The notes under the pieces were generated by a model. That model worked only from the letters and a program-made list of their open reading frames with translations, searched no databases and was not told the DNA's origin. This document shows, one piece after another, positions 7,281-18,683 of a stretch of 64,000 nt of DNA (its first letter is position 1; the number at the start of each line of letters is the position of its first letter). Position numbers and translations under genes: made by a program. Origin of the DNA: Candidatus Thiothrix sulfatifontis (GTDB taxonomy: Bacteria > Pseudomonadota > Gammaproteobacteria > Thiotrichales > Thiotrichaceae); NCBI GenBank assembly GCA_022828425.1, contig CP094685.1:62001-126000 (forward strand). Direction: 5' to 3'.

Positions 7281-7994
7281 TTACTCCTTGCCTTGTTCGT
7301 GTGTCATCACAGCCACCTCGCGGATGTCAGCAATTTTCAAAGTGCGCGTCACCGTGCCCCCCTCCAAGCGCTCTTCCAAACCAATTTCACTGGCAGAAGT
7401 CGTGATAAGTTTACCTTCACGCTTGCGCCCGTCTTTCTGCGTAATGCGCACGTATTGCCCGCTATTCTCCGACAATTTACCCAGTTCAATCGGCTTGAAC
7501 ACCACGTGGTATAAAGCGTTAGCCGGTAAACTTTTCGCCCCTGCCAACACATCCGCCGGTTTAGGCGGGGGTGCAGGAACGGGTGCGGGCGTTACGGCAG
7601 CGGCAACAACTGCTGGCTGCTCAATACGCACATTAGCTGGAATGTCGATGGTATGCGTAACCGGCGCGGCGGCGGCGGGTATTTCCACCGCTGGCGGTGC
7701 AGCACTCACCGGCGCAGACACATTCATCCCCATCGCTTGCGCCTGACGGTAAACGTGCTGATTTGCACCCGCAAACCAAGCTACCGCTGCCAATAACACG
7801 CCGATAAAGCTGGTAATGACCCAACCGCCGACCCGATGCCACATCGCAGGCAATGTCAGCAGATTCACCCCCGGAATCAGTGCCACCACCCCCGTGACCG
7901 GATGCCGCTGGAAACAAATCCCCGCCATCACCAACCAACCCAGCAAAAACAACACCGCACCTAACAGCAGCACACCTAACAATACGTATTCCAT
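7281..7994 (-). CDS. Membrane protein with Pro/Ala-rich linker and C-terminal beta domain, unknown function
   Basis: A 237-residue protein that I do not recognise. It has two or three N-terminal hydrophobic segments (about residues 3-25, 32-50 and 58-75), then an Ala/Pro-rich linker (about 90-150) and a compact C-terminal region, VVFKPIELGKLSENSGQYVR and GKLITTSASEIGLEERLEGG, that looks like a small beta barrel reminiscent of Sm-like or SH3-like folds. The topology suggests a membrane anchor carrying a small soluble domain. GGAAAG lies just upstream of the ATG. It lies between speA and ycgL on the same strand and may share a transcript with both. Confidence 0.6.
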   Translation of the reverse strand: MEYVLLGVLLLGAVLFLLGWLVMAGICFQRHPVTGVVALIPGVNLLTLPAMWHRVGGWVITSFIGVLLAAVAWFAGANQHVYRQAQAMGMNVSAPVSAAPPAVEIPAAAAPVTHTIDIPANVRIEQPAVVAAAVTPAPVPAPPPKPADVLAGAKSLPANALYHVVFKPIELGKLSENSGQYVRITQKDGRKREGKLITTSASEIGLEERLEGGTVTRTLKIADIREVAVMTHEQGKE

Positions 7995-8016
7995 AAACTT
8001 TCCATTCGCCCCCGAA

Positions 8017-9918
8017 TTAATCTTCGAGGTAAGTATAACCGATTAAACCTGCTTCTATTTCACGCAACAGCATTTTTTGGCGCTCAGAATCATCGACCGC
8101 TGCGGCAAGTTTGCGGCGACATTGCGCCAACAAATCTTTCGGCTCGAAATGCACGTAGCGCAACAACTCATCAATGGTGTCACCGCGCTCTGGCTCGGAC
8201 AACTGGTAACTGCCATCCGGTAACAATTCCACATTGATGGAATCGGTGTCACCAAACAGATTATGCAAATCGCCGAGAATTTCCTGATACGCGCCCACCA
8301 TGAAAATTCCCAGCAAATACGGCTGGCCTTTTTGCAGCGAATGCAGCGCCAGCGTGCTTGCCAGCCGCCCACTTTCCACATAAGTCGACACCGTGCCGTC
8401 GGAATCGCAAGTTAAATCTTGCATGGTGACGCGCCGATCCGGGTTTTCCTGCAAGCGGTGCAGCGGCATGATCGGGAAAATCTGCTCGATGGCCCACGCA
8501 TCCGGCATCGACTGGAACAGCGAGAAATTGCAGAAATATTTATCCGCCAATTTTTCTTGCAAGCTGGTTTGAATTTCCGGCTCTAACACCTCAAACAGCT
8601 CCGGTTGGCTGAGCAGTTTGCGGCAGATCGCGCGGTGAAACTCTTCCGCCCGCGCCCGTTGATTCAAGTCGATCGAACCGTGCGCGTACATGCCGTGCGC
8701 CTCGTCCAACCAATACGCCGCGTCGTGGTAGATTTCCGACGGCGGCAAGCGCTTGCGGTTGTGATACAGGCGAAACAGGTTGTGCAAGATCATCGGCTCT
8801 TCATCGTCCGGCTCGCTCAGCGTAGGCTGCACTTCCGGCTGTTCCGGGTCAGTGTCGATAACGTTGGTGATTAATACCGCGTGATGGGCGCTTAAACCGC
8901 GCCCGGATTCGGAGATGAAATCGGGAAACGGCAGTTCGTATTCTTCGCACACGTCTTGCACGCTGCGCACGACGGTATTGGCGTATTCCTGCAAACTGTA
9001 GTTGATCGAGCATTCGTTGCGCGAACGGGAGCCGTCGTAATCCACGCCCAACCCGCCGCCGACATCGACCACGCGAATGTTGGCACCCAAACGATGCAAT
9101 TCCGCGAAATAACGGCTGGCTTCACGCATCCCGCGTTGAATGTCTTGGATATTGGCAATCTGCGACCCCATGTGAAAGTGCAGCAATTGCAGGCAATCGA
9201 GTTTCCCAGCGGCTTGCAATTGCTCAATCATGTACAAGGCTTGCGCGGCTGACAGACCGAATTTGGACTTCTCGCCGCCGGTGTTTTGCCACTTGCCTTT
9301 GCCGAGGGTGTACAAACGGGTGCGGATGCCGAGTAAGGGTTCAATGCCGAGTTTGGCAGCTTCTTCCAGCGTTTCGGCGAGTTCCGAGGGTTTTTCCACG
9401 ACGATAAAAATGCGGTGTCCCATTTGTCGCCCAATCAAGGCGAGGCGCAGGTATTCACGGTCTTTGTAACCGTTGCAAATGATGGTGCTACCAGTGGGCG
9501 CTGAGCCGAGCACCGCCATGAGTTCGGGTTTACTACCTGCTTCCAAGCCGACTTGTGCGCCGCCACCTTTGAGGATTTCTTGAACGACGCTGCGTTGCTG
9601 ATTCACTTTGATGGGGTAAATCGCGGTGTACTGGCTGCTTTGCCCGCAATCGGCAATCGCTTGGTTGAAAGCGCCTTGCAAGCGTTGCACCCGATCATGC
9701 AAGACATTGACGAAGCGTACCAATAGCGGGAAACGCATTCCGTCTTCGTTATGGACGCGCATCGCGAGGGCGTGCAAATCGACTTGCTGCGCCGGGTTGC
9801 CGGGAACGCACATGGCGACGTTGCCTGCGGCGTTAATGTCGAAATAGCCATCACCCCAATGCTGGATGCTGTATAGGCGACGGGCTGCTTCAATGTTCCA
9901 AGTGTTGTGGGTGTACAT
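8017..9918 (-). CDS. speA: Biosynthetic arginine decarboxylase
   Basis: A 633-residue PLP enzyme that converts arginine to agmatine for putrescine and polyamine synthesis; E. coli SpeA has 658 residues. The N-terminus (WNIEAARRLYSIQHWGDGYF) and the PLP-binding YPIKVNQQRSVVQEIL with its Lys at about residue 103 are typical, as are the HFHMGSQIANIQDIQ segment, the VDVGGGLGVDYDG glycine loop and CDSDGTVSTY near the C-terminus. It is transcribed leftward and precedes the membrane-protein/ycgL/hipA genes. A hairpin followed by a U-rich stretch sits about 60 bases upstream of the start and could regulate it. Confidence 0.95.
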   Translation of the reverse strand: MYTHNTWNIEAARRLYSIQHWGDGYFDINAAGNVAMCVPGNPAQQVDLHALAMRVHNEDGMRFPLLVRFVNVLHDRVQRLQGAFNQAIADCGQSSQYTAIYPIKVNQQRSVVQEILKGGGAQVGLEAGSKPELMAVLGSAPTGSTIICNGYKDREYLRLALIGRQMGHRIFIVVEKPSELAETLEEAAKLGIEPLLGIRTRLYTLGKGKWQNTGGEKSKFGLSAAQALYMIEQLQAAGKLDCLQLLHFHMGSQIANIQDIQRGMREASRYFAELHRLGANIRVVDVGGGLGVDYDGSRSRNECSINYSLQEYANTVVRSVQDVCEEYELPFPDFISESGRGLSAHHAVLITNVIDTDPEQPEVQPTLSEPDDEEPMILHNLFRLYHNRKRLPPSEIYHDAAYWLDEAHGMYAHGSIDLNQRARAEEFHRAICRKLLSQPELFEVLEPEIQTSLQEKLADKYFCNFSLFQSMPDAWAIEQIFPIMPLHRLQENPDRRVTMQDLTCDSDGTVSTYVESGRLASTLALHSLQKGQPYLLGIFMVGAYQEILGDLHNLFGDTDSINVELLPDGSYQLSEPERGDTIDELLRYVHFEPKDLLAQCRRKLAAAVDDSERQKMLLREIEAGLIGYTYLED

Positions 9919-10341
9919 GGTATTCCTGCTGGCGTGGATGGCACGGTTTCAAGGTGTGCAGGATACTAGAAAAATCGCCAAAATAAATACCCCCGCTTTC
10001 GGAACGGGGGTTAGAGGAGTCGAAGCATGGTCAGGCGTCTTGTTATTATTAATGATTAAGCCTACTCACTGCCTCTTGGGGCTTGCTGATAAATACTTGT
10101 TGTTGTTTCGCTGTTCTGACTGAAAGAACTATTGCAACCGCTATGCCAACCCCTCGAAAAAATTTAAGCAACTGATAAAGCTGACTTTATTGGCTTTCAC
10201 TGCATACCAATCAAACAACGACCCTAGCAATACTGTCAGAAAACGACAGGCCGCGCGTCAGGGGCTGACAAACCTGCCAGTGTCACGCGCTTTGGGTATA
10301 TAATTGGTGCATGATTTTTCTGATTTGACGAGGAGCCAGCC
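9919..10341. other. Divergent intergenic region between speA and the DUF1840 gene
   Basis: About 420 bases without a supported gene. Besides the hairpin near 10000 it holds CTGTC-AGAAAAC-GACAG at about 10233-10250 and a TATAAT at 10299-10304 that probably serves as the -10 box of the rightward gene, although no good -35 is at a proper distance. The stretch 10020-10230 shows no clear feature; a small RNA on the minus strand ending at the hairpin is possible but unproven. Confidence 0.5.
9980..10010 (-). terminator. Intrinsic terminator or attenuator upstream of speA
   Basis: On the minus strand the arms CCCCCG and CGGGGG (10010-10005 with 9995-9990) close over a short inner stem and are followed by TATTTATTTTGG. 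It reads as a leftward terminator, but no gene lies immediately upstream on that strand. It may attenuate speA or end a small RNA. Confidence 0.5.
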
Positions 10342-10662
10342 ATGATTCGCTTTACCAGCCCTGCCGCCGCCAGCGTTTCCATGTTTGAAAAAGACGCGAA
10401 AGCCCTGATTCGCATGATGGGGCACAGTGGTGCCATTCCCAGCGCCATCCGTGCCGAAGATGTTGCCACCGCCCTGCAACACTTGGATGCGGCCTTGAAA
10501 ACCGAAGCCGCGCAAACAGAACTTCCCAACAAACTGCCAGAGGAAGCCGAGGAGCCCGTGATCACCACCAATGTCCGCGCTTATCCGCTGCTGCAATTGC
10601 TTAAAACCGCCCTAGCCACACAAAAGAACGTCATGTGGGAACACGATCATTCATTTCTCTAA
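10342..10662 (+). CDS. DUF1840 domain protein
   Basis: A 106-residue protein starting MIRFTSPAAASVSMFEKDAK, with MMGHSGAIPSAI and a C-terminal YPLLQLLKTALATQKNVMWE. These match the DUF1840 family of small proteobacterial proteins with no known function. It is soluble, with no signal peptide or membrane segment; the middle is acidic (PEEAEEP). A ribosome binding site (GAGGAG, 8 or so bases upstream) supports the start. It stands alone, with a likely -10 box TATAAT at 10299-10304. Confidence 0.85.
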   Translation: MIRFTSPAAASVSMFEKDAKALIRMMGHSGAIPSAIRAEDVATALQHLDAALKTEAAQTELPNKLPEEAEEPVITTNVRAYPLLQLLKTALATQKNVMWEHDHSFL

Positions 10663-10798
10663 AACCGTTCATCCGTTTTTTTTATACGTCAGAGTGGCTG
10701 ATCAGCGGATAAAACTCAGTTATCCATAACGGGCAATACTTCTTCACACGGCATTCTTATGCTGTATGCATGATAACTTCTCCCAAAGGGTGATAACC

Positions 10799-13585
10799 AT
10801 GCTAAAGAAGATTCTGCCCAGCCTGTTTTTGTCCTGCCTCGCATCGAGTGCGGTGGCGGTAACACTGCCTGCACCGCTACCGCCGCTGCCAACCACCGAT
10901 CAAATCATTGTCAAACTGAAACCCAATGTCAGCAGCACGCGCCGCGCTGTGCAAACCGCCGTCGATGCTGTCGGCATGGGTATTCGTTCCACTTACAAAC
11001 GCAGCATGGCTAACGGGGCGCACATTATCCAACTCCCCGCGCCAATGACCTTGCAAGAAGCCAGCGACTACGCCACGATCTTGCGGGCTGACCCCACGGT
11101 GGAATACGCCGAACCTGACCAATTAATGTTTTTGGACGCGGAACTCACCCCCAATGACACCGCGTTTGATCGCCAATGGCAATACGCCTCCCCCAGCCTG
11201 TATCCCGGTTCCGCCAATTTACCGACGGCGTGGGGTGAAACCACGGGTTCAGCCAATGTGGTGGTCGCAGTGGTGGATACCGGCGTGCTCAGTCATCGCG
11301 ACCTTGCCCCACGTTTAAGCGGCGGCACGGCGGCATTGGCTGGCTATGATTTCATTAGCAATGCCATCAATGGCAATGACGGTGACGGGCGCGACAGCGA
11401 TCCTTCTGATGCCGGTGACTGGATCAGCAGCGACGATATTGCCACCAGCCAATTCAGCACTTGCAGCCTGCACAATAGCTCTTGGCACGGCACGCATGTC
11501 GCAGGCACGATCGGTGCGGTCAGCAATAATGCCATCGGCGTCACCGGGGTGGATTGGCATTCACGCGTGTTGGTTGCCCGCGCCATGGGCAAATGCGGCG
11601 GTTATTTATCCGACATTAGCGACGCCATCCGTTGGGCAGCGGGCGAAACTGTCAACGGCATCACCAACCCTACCCCTGCCCACATTATCAACCTCAGCTT
11701 GGGCGGTACGGGTGCGTGTGGTGCTACGTATCAAGACGCCATCAACGCCGCTACCGCACGCGGCACAACCGTGGTCAGCACGGCGGGCAATACCAGCACC
11801 GATGCCAGCAACCACCGCCCCGCCAATTGCCAGAATGTCATCGCCGTGACCGCGCTCACGCAAACCGGCGGCAAGGCCGACTTTGCTAACAGCGGCACAG
11901 TGGTCGATATTGCCGCCCCCGGTGTCAGCATCTATTCCACACTGGACGGCGGCAAAACCACGCCACTTAACGACAACGCCTACGCCAGCTACAAAGGCAG
12001 CAGCATGGCAGCACCGCACGTTTCAGGCGTGTTAGCGTTAATGTTAGCGGCTAACGAACACTTGACCGATGGCAGCATCCCTGCCGCCGCCCGCCCTGGC
12101 CTGTTAGAGCAAAAACTCAAGGCCGCTACTCGGACATTCCCAACCGGCACCGGCAGCGACTGCACCGACGTTACGTGCGGCGCGGGTGCCTTGGACGCCT
12201 ACCGTGCAGTCATGGCGGTTAAAACGCCACCCGTTGCCAATGCAGGCAGTAATCAAAGCGTGCAAATCGGCGCCGGTGTAACCCTGCATGGCACTGGCAC
12301 CGACAGCACCCCCGCCGGTGCCATTGCGCAATACCGCTGGGAACAAACCGCTGGCACCCCGGTCACGTTGTCTGACCGCAGCAGCGCCAACCCCACTTTT
12401 GTGGCACCAGCCGAAGCCGGAACACTCGCCTTCCGCCTCACCGTTACCAACAATGTTGGTTTAAGCAGTAGCAGCTACAGTAACGTTACTGTTACCGCTA
12501 GCGCATCCACCACTACCTGCGACCCCAGTAATCTAGCGCTCGGCAACAATGCCACCGGGCGTTGGAGCAGCGATTGTGCCTCAACGCATCGCAGCGTGAA
12601 TCATCGCGCTCGCTACTACACCTTCACCTTGAATAGCCCTGCAACCATCACCGCCAACCTAACCTCTACACAACAAGACGCTTATTTGTATTTGCTGCAA
12701 GGCAACGGCACAACGGGGACACTGCTAAGCAGCAACGATGACAACGGCAGCTCGACCAATTCTCAAATCGTGCAAGCCCTGCCAGCAGGCACTTATACAC
12801 TGGAAGCCACCACCTATTACGCCAGCCGTGACGGTGATTTCAGCATCAATGTTACGCAACAAGTCGCCCCACCCAGTGATAGCTGTGGCTTGCAAGCACT
12901 GACCGCTGGGCAGAGCGCCAGCGGACAATGGAGCAGTACTTGTACTTCGGTGCATCGCGGTGACGCCTACTACGCCAGCTATTACACATTCACGCTGGCA
13001 ACAGCGGCAGAAGTCAGCATCGCGTTGGAATCCAGTCAGCAAGACACCTATTTGTTCTTGCTGGAAGGCGCAGGCAAACAAGGCAATGTCCTGACCACCA
13101 ACGACGACAGTAACGGTGACACTCACTCACGCATTGTGTACAGACTTGCCGCCGGAACTTACACGCTCGAAGCCACCACCTACCAAACAGCACGCACTGG
13201 TGCGTTTTCGATCAAAGTTGACGCACAAGCGGACACCAGTGCCTGCACCTCGCAGCGCATCGACTTAGGCAGCAGTGTCGCAGGGGAATGGTCAAGCGCG
13301 TGCATCGCGGCGCATCGTGGCAGCGCTTATTACGCAGCGTATTACACGTTTACGCTGGCAACACCGGCGGAAGTCACCCTAAGCTTGGATTCCAGTGCGC
13401 AAGACACTTACCTGTATTTGCTGAGTGGCAACGACCAACAAGGAGCAGTCATTACCAGCAACGACGACAGCAACGGCACCAGTAATTCACAAATTACCCG
13501 CAGCCTCGCCGCCGGTACTTATACATTGGAAGCCACCACGTATCTGACAGGACGCACCGGCGCGTTCAATGTGCGCGTGCGTTAA
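10799..13585 (+). CDS. Secreted subtilisin-like serine protease with three pre-peptidase C-terminal domains
   Basis: A 928-residue S8 peptidase. Layout: signal peptide (about 1-20, ending SSAVA), an inhibitor-I9-type propeptide (about 32-115, starting DQIIVKLKPN), the catalytic domain with Asp160 (VVAVVDTG), His230 (WHGTHVAG) and Ser402 (GSSMAAPHVSG), an Ig/PKD-like domain (about 478-570), then three similar pre-peptidase C-terminal units starting near residues 574, 694 and 815, each with paired Cys, YYTFTL and a GTYTLEATTY ending. PPC domains are common on exported proteases and are often removed during maturation. The start at 10799 follows AAAGGG; the longer frame from 10766 lacks a signal peptide start. 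Many cysteine pairs imply an oxidising location outside the cytoplasm. Confidence 0.93.
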   Translation: MLKKILPSLFLSCLASSAVAVTLPAPLPPLPTTDQIIVKLKPNVSSTRRAVQTAVDAVGMGIRSTYKRSMANGAHIIQLPAPMTLQEASDYATILRADPTVEYAEPDQLMFLDAELTPNDTAFDRQWQYASPSLYPGSANLPTAWGETTGSANVVVAVVDTGVLSHRDLAPRLSGGTAALAGYDFISNAINGNDGDGRDSDPSDAGDWISSDDIATSQFSTCSLHNSSWHGTHVAGTIGAVSNNAIGVTGVDWHSRVLVARAMGKCGGYLSDISDAIRWAAGETVNGITNPTPAHIINLSLGGTGACGATYQDAINAATARGTTVVSTAGNTSTDASNHRPANCQNVIAVTALTQTGGKADFANSGTVVDIAAPGVSIYSTLDGGKTTPLNDNAYASYKGSSMAAPHVSGVLALMLAANEHLTDGSIPAAARPGLLEQKLKAATRTFPTGTGSDCTDVTCGAGALDAYRAVMAVKTPPVANAGSNQSVQIGAGVTLHGTGTDSTPAGAIAQYRWEQTAGTPVTLSDRSSANPTFVAPAEAGTLAFRLTVTNNVGLSSSSYSNVTVTASASTTTCDPSNLALGNNATGRWSSDCASTHRSVNHRARYYTFTLNSPATITANLTSTQQDAYLYLLQGNGTTGTLLSSNDDNGSSTNSQIVQALPAGTYTLEATTYYASRDGDFSINVTQQVAPPSDSCGLQALTAGQSASGQWSSTCTSVHRGDAYYASYYTFTLATAAEVSIALESSQQDTYLFLLEGAGKQGNVLTTNDDSNGDTHSRIVYRLAAGTYTLEATTYQTARTGAFSIKVDAQADTSACTSQRIDLGSSVAGEWSSACIAAHRGSAYYAAYYTFTLATPAEVTLSLDSSAQDTYLYLLSGNDQQGAVITSNDDSNGTSNSQITRSLAAGTYTLEATTYLTGRTGAFNVRVR

Positions 13586-13644
13586 AGCGTTATCAGTCGC
13601 GAAACCCGCTATAATGTCCCTATCACACACTACAGGCACGGCAC

Positions 13645-13746
13645 ATGAAAAAATTACCTATCGGCATTAGCACTCTCGCGGACTTCAACGAAGTGCGCTA
13701 TAGCCTAAAATACCTATTAGAACAGTACAATACTGCTTCCCTATAA
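13645..13746 (+). pseudogene. Truncated N-terminus of a DUF1703-type AAA ATPase/nuclease
   Basis: A 33-codon frame reading MKKLPIGISTLADFNEVRYS and then stopping after YLLEQYNTASL. The MKKLPIGI start is the hallmark of AAA-ATPase-like/PD-(D/E)XK proteins of the DUF1703 group, which normally continue with a DKT motif and run for over 500 residues. A TATAAT sits at 13610-13615. I infer a gene reduced to its first codons; a real small protein is less likely. Confidence 0.5.
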
Positions 13747-13791
13747 GAACCCCATCTCCAGATAGGACATTAAGTCTATTCCCCCTATAGC

Positions 13792-13820
13792 AAAAAGGCT
13801 CCCGAAGGAGCCTTTCTGTT
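13792..13820. terminator. Bidirectional terminator after the atp operon
   Basis: AAAAAGGCTCC, a CGAA loop and GGAGCCTTT with a T-rich tail form a strong hairpin with A and T runs on both sides. It ends the leftward atp operon just beyond atpC and can also stop rightward transcription from the protease side. Confidence 0.85.
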
Positions 13821-13841
13821 TTTGCGGACTTGCGTCGAAAC

Positions 13842-14267
13842 TCAGTGACCGCGTAGCTTACCAATCCGGTGCAGCATTTCGATCTGCGCCTTCGCTGATT
13901 CTAGCTCAGTCTGGATCGCCTCATAATCGAGGTCTTCCGGGTCTTTGCCTTGCAGCGCGTCTTGGGCTTGCTTCATCGCTTCACGTGCAGCGGACTCGTC
14001 AAGGTCTTCCGCACGCATCCCGGTATCAGCCAATACGGTTACAACGTGTGGCTGAACTTCCAGCACACCACCGGAGACGAACAGCGATGCCATCCCATCT
14101 GAGGTTTTGTACTGCAATTCGCCTGCACGCAGCTTGGAAATCAACTGTGAGTGACGTGGAAGGATACCCAATTCACCCATTACACCCGGTGCAATCACTT
14201 CTTCGACCGTGCCAGAAAACAAGGACTGTTCTGCTGTCACCACATCCAAATGAAATGTCATCGCCAT
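13842..14267 (-). CDS. atpC: ATP synthase epsilon subunit
   Basis: A 141-residue F1 epsilon subunit, the rotor stalk protein that links gamma to the c-ring and can inhibit ATP hydrolysis. The N-terminal beta sandwich (TFHLDVVTAEQSLFSGTVEE, then GVMGELGILPRHSQLIS) and the C-terminal helical hairpin (SAAREAMKQAQDAL and ELESAKAQIEML) are both present. It is the last gene of the operon, 9 bases after atpD and just before the terminator. Confidence 0.96.
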   Translation of the reverse strand: MAMTFHLDVVTAEQSLFSGTVEEVIAPGVMGELGILPRHSQLISKLRAGELQYKTSDGMASLFVSGGVLEVQPHVVTVLADTGMRAEDLDESAAREAMKQAQDALQGKDPEDLDYEAIQTELESAKAQIEMLHRIGKLRGH

Positions 14268-14276
14268 GATGCCCCC

Positions 14277-15665
<1,389 letters not shown>

Positions 15666-15693
15666 TCACTAAATTGTAAAATCCGTAACAGCC

Positions 15694-16551
15694 TTAGACC
15701 GCTGAAGCACCCGCAACAATCTCGGAAATTTCCTGAGTAATTGCCGCCTGACGCGCCTTGTTGTAGATCAGCTTCAAATCGCCGATCATTTTACCCGCGT
15801 TGTCGGATGCGCTTTTCATCGCCACCATCCGCGCTGCCATTTCACAAGCAACGTTTTCAACAGCGCCTTGGTAAACCAGCGATTCAATGTACCGCTGCAT
15901 CAATGCGTCAATGACTTCTTTCGATTCAGGTTCGTAGAGATAGTCCCAATGGTACTTAATGGAATCCGTTGAATCGGCGACTACCGGGATGAGCTGCGTC
16001 ACCTGCGGGCGTTGCGTCATACTATTCACGAATTCATTTTCAACCAAGAAAAGGCGATCAATGCGGCCTTCTTCGTAAGCATCTAACATCACCTTGATCG
16101 AGCCGATCATATCCGCCACTTTTGGGGCATCGCCCATGTGGGTTTTCTGAGCGACAATCCCATAGCGACGGAAAGCCGCAGAAGCTTTGGCACCGAAAAC
16201 GCAAATGTCAACTTCGACATCCTGCTTTTTCCATTCCGCCATGCTTTGCAATGCTTTCTTAAACACGTTGACGTTCAAACCACCGCACAAGCCCCGGTCA
16301 GAGGACATAATGATGTAGCCGACCCGCTTCACGGTTTCACGCGTTTGGGTATAAGGGTGTTTGTACTCAAGATGACCTGCGGCCAAGTGACCAACCACTT
16401 GGCGCATTTTGTCAGCATAGGGACGGCTGGCTTTCATCCGTTCTTGCGCACGGCGCATTTTGGACGCAGCAACCATCTCCATTGCTTTAGTGATCTTCTT
16501 GGTATTGCCGATACTCTTGATCTGGCTTAGTATTTCTTTACCACCTGCCAT
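15694..16551 (-). CDS. atpG: ATP synthase gamma subunit
   Basis: A 285-residue central-stalk subunit. The N-terminal helix [20 protein letters not shown] with [15 protein letters not shown] and the C-terminal helix [20 protein letters not shown] form the coiled coil that rotates inside the alpha3beta3 ring. [17 protein letters not shown] is the conserved gamma signature. Length and position between atpA and atpD are as in other Gammaproteobacteria. Confidence 0.97.
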   Translation of the reverse strand: MAGGKEILSQIKSIGNTKKITKAMEMVAASKMRRAQERMKASRPYADKMRQVVGHLAAGHLEYKHPYTQTRETVKRVGYIIMSSDRGLCGGLNVNVFKKALQSMAEWKKQDVEVDICVFGAKASAAFRRYGIVAQKTHMGDAPKVADMIGSIKVMLDAYEEGRIDRLFLVENEFVNSMTQRPQVTQLIPVVADSTDSIKYHWDYLYEPESKEVIDALMQRYIESLVYQGAVENVACEMAARMVAMKSASDNAGKMIGDLKLIYNKARQAAITQEISEIVAGASAV

Positions 16552-16566
16552 AGGAATAACCTCCCA

Positions 16567-18108
16567 TTACCAAGTGTTTTTCGACTTGAAAGTTTCCAGC
16601 GCGGTTTTCATCGCACCAGCAATCTCGTCGTTGAAATCACCTTTCTCATTGATTTTATCCAGCAGTGCTTTCTCGGAAGAACGCAGATAGCTCAGCATCG
16701 CTGCTTCAAAATCCACAACCTTCTTCGCGTCTACGTCATCGAGGAAACCCTCGTTAGCCGCAAACAAAGAGAACGCCATTTCTGCTACGGACAGCGGAGA
16801 GAATTGCGGCTGTTTCATCAGTTCAGTTACACGTTGACCACGTGCCAACGACTTGCGCGTGCCTTCGTCGAGGTCGGAGGCGAACTGTGAGAAGGCTGCC
16901 AATTCACGGTACTGCGCCAGTGCCAAGCGCACACCGCCACCAAGTTTCTTGATGATCTTGGTTTGTGCAGAACCACCAACGCGGGATACTGACAGACCGG
17001 CGTTGATCGCAGGACGGATACCCGCGTTGAACAGGTCGCTTTCCAAGAAAATCTGACCGTCAGTGATCGAGATTACGTTGGTTGGAACGAACGCGGAAAC
17101 GTCACCGCCTTGGGTTTCGATGATTGGCAGCGCGGTCAATGAACCTGTCTGGCCTTTCACTTCACCTTTGGTGAATTCTTCAACGTACTCTTTGTTCACG
17201 CGGGAAGCGCGTTCCAGCAAACGGGAGTGCAGGTAGAAAACGTCACCTGGGTAGGCTTCACGACCCGGTGGGCGGCGCAGCAACAGGGACACTTGACGGT
17301 AAGCCCAAGCTTGCTTGGTTAAATCGTCATACACGATCAAGGCGTCTTCGCCACGGTCACGGAAGTATTCGCCCATGGTGCAACCCGCGTAAGGCGCGAG
17401 GTATTGCATGGAGGCAGGGTCAGCCGCAGTTGCTGCGACGATAATGGTATATTCCAGTGCGCCGTATTCTTCCAGTTTGCGAACCACGTTAGCCACGGAA
17501 GAGGCTTTTTGACCGATAGCCACGTAAATACATTTTACGTTTTTGCCTTTCTGGTTGATGATCGCATCAACCGCTACCGCCGTTTTACCCGTTTGGCGGT
17601 CGCCGATAATCAACTCACGTTGACCACGACCTACAGGTACCATCGCATCCAGTGCTTTCACACCGGTTTGCATCGGTTGGTCAACCGATTTACGCTCGAT
17701 AACACCCGGTGCCATGCGTTCAATCGGCGAGAAACCGTCGTTGTCAACAGGACCTTTACCATCAATCGGATTGCCCAGTGCGTCAACGACGCGACCCAGC
17801 AGACCACGACCGTGTGGTACTTCTAAAATACGACCAGTACATTTTACGGTGTCGCCTTCAGTGATACCTTTGTAATCACCAAGGACAACCGCACCGACAG
17901 AATCGCGCTCCAGATTCAATGCCAGACCGTAAGAACCGTTAGAGAATTCGATCATCTCGCCAGACATTACATCGCCAAGCCCGTGAAGGCGGACGATACC
18001 ATCCGTAACGGAGACAACCGTACCCTCAGTGCGAGCTTCAGCACCGGACTCAAAGCTGCTAATGCGCTTTTTGATCAGGTCACTGATTTCAGTTGGGTTA
18101 AGTTGCAT
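16567..18108 (-). CDS. atpA: ATP synthase alpha subunit
   Basis: A 513-residue non-catalytic nucleotide-binding F1 subunit. GDRQTGKT forms the P-loop at about residues 169-176, [20 protein letters not shown] the Walker B region, and [17 protein letters not shown] the arginine-finger region whose Arg contacts nucleotide in beta. The start [16 protein letters not shown] is typical, and the ATG has a GGA-type binding site just upstream. It follows atpH by 27 bases. Confidence 0.97.
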   Translation of the reverse strand: MQLNPTEISDLIKKRISSFESGAEARTEGTVVSVTDGIVRLHGLGDVMSGEMIEFSNGSYGLALNLERDSVGAVVLGDYKGITEGDTVKCTGRILEVPHGRGLLGRVVDALGNPIDGKGPVDNDGFSPIERMAPGVIERKSVDQPMQTGVKALDAMVPVGRGQRELIIGDRQTGKTAVAVDAIINQKGKNVKCIYVAIGQKASSVANVVRKLEEYGALEYTIIVAATAADPASMQYLAPYAGCTMGEYFRDRGEDALIVYDDLTKQAWAYRQVSLLLRRPPGREAYPGDVFYLHSRLLERASRVNKEYVEEFTKGEVKGQTGSLTALPIIETQGGDVSAFVPTNVISITDGQIFLESDLFNAGIRPAINAGLSVSRVGGSAQTKIIKKLGGGVRLALAQYRELAAFSQFASDLDEGTRKSLARGQRVTELMKQPQFSPLSVAEMAFSLFAANEGFLDDVDAKKVVDFEAAMLSYLRSSEKALLDKINEKGDFNDEIAGAMKTALETFKSKNTW

Positions 18109-18135
18109 ATGCTATTCCTCAATTATCGGCTGGGC

Positions 18136-18672
18136 TTAACGCGCCAACGCCGCCTTCATATCTTTCAGCCTGCTTTGGATTGAGCCGTCAATCACCAAGT
18201 CACCCGCGCGAATTACCGCACCGCCCATTAGAGCCGGGTCAACTTTAGTGACGAGCTTAATCTCACGTCCCAAGCGTTTTTGGAGTGCCGCAGCAAGTGC
18301 CTGCTGCTGGTCATCGCTCATTTCTTGAGCAGAAATAATTTCCGCTTCAACTGCGCCTTCCGCTTCTGCCTTCATTTGCTCATAAAGGGTAGAAATATCG
18401 GGCAACAAGCTAAAACGGTCATTTTCTGCCAATGCCTTGAGCAGATTGCGGCCTTGCTCATCGAGTGCATCACCTGCAATCTCGCCGAGCACGTCCGCTT
18501 TCTGCTCTTTGGTCATACGAGGATGAGCCAACAAAGCAGATGAACCGTCAGCCGCGACGACCGCAGACATGGCTGCCAGTTGTGCTGACCATTCGGTCAG
18601 CTTCCCGGCTTCCTGCGCCATCTCAAATACCGCACGGGCATAAGGACGGGCAGCGGTTGTCAAATCAGACAT
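18136..18672 (-). CDS. atpH: ATP synthase delta subunit
   Basis: A 178-residue peripheral-stalk subunit (OSCP-type) that joins the b dimer to F1. The N-terminal six-helix domain begins LTTAARPYARAVFEMAQ; the C-terminal part has the family signature VDPALMGGAVIRAGDLVIDG followed by SIQSRLKDMKAAL. It starts 11 bases after atpF ends. Confidence 0.96.
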   Translation of the reverse strand: MSDLTTAARPYARAVFEMAQEAGKLTEWSAQLAAMSAVVAADGSSALLAHPRMTKEQKADVLGEIAGDALDEQGRNLLKALAENDRFSLLPDISTLYEQMKAEAEGAVEAEIISAQEMSDDQQQALAAALQKRLGREIKLVTKVDPALMGGAVIRAGDLVIDGSIQSRLKDMKAALAR

Positions 18673-18683
18673 GGTTCACCACC

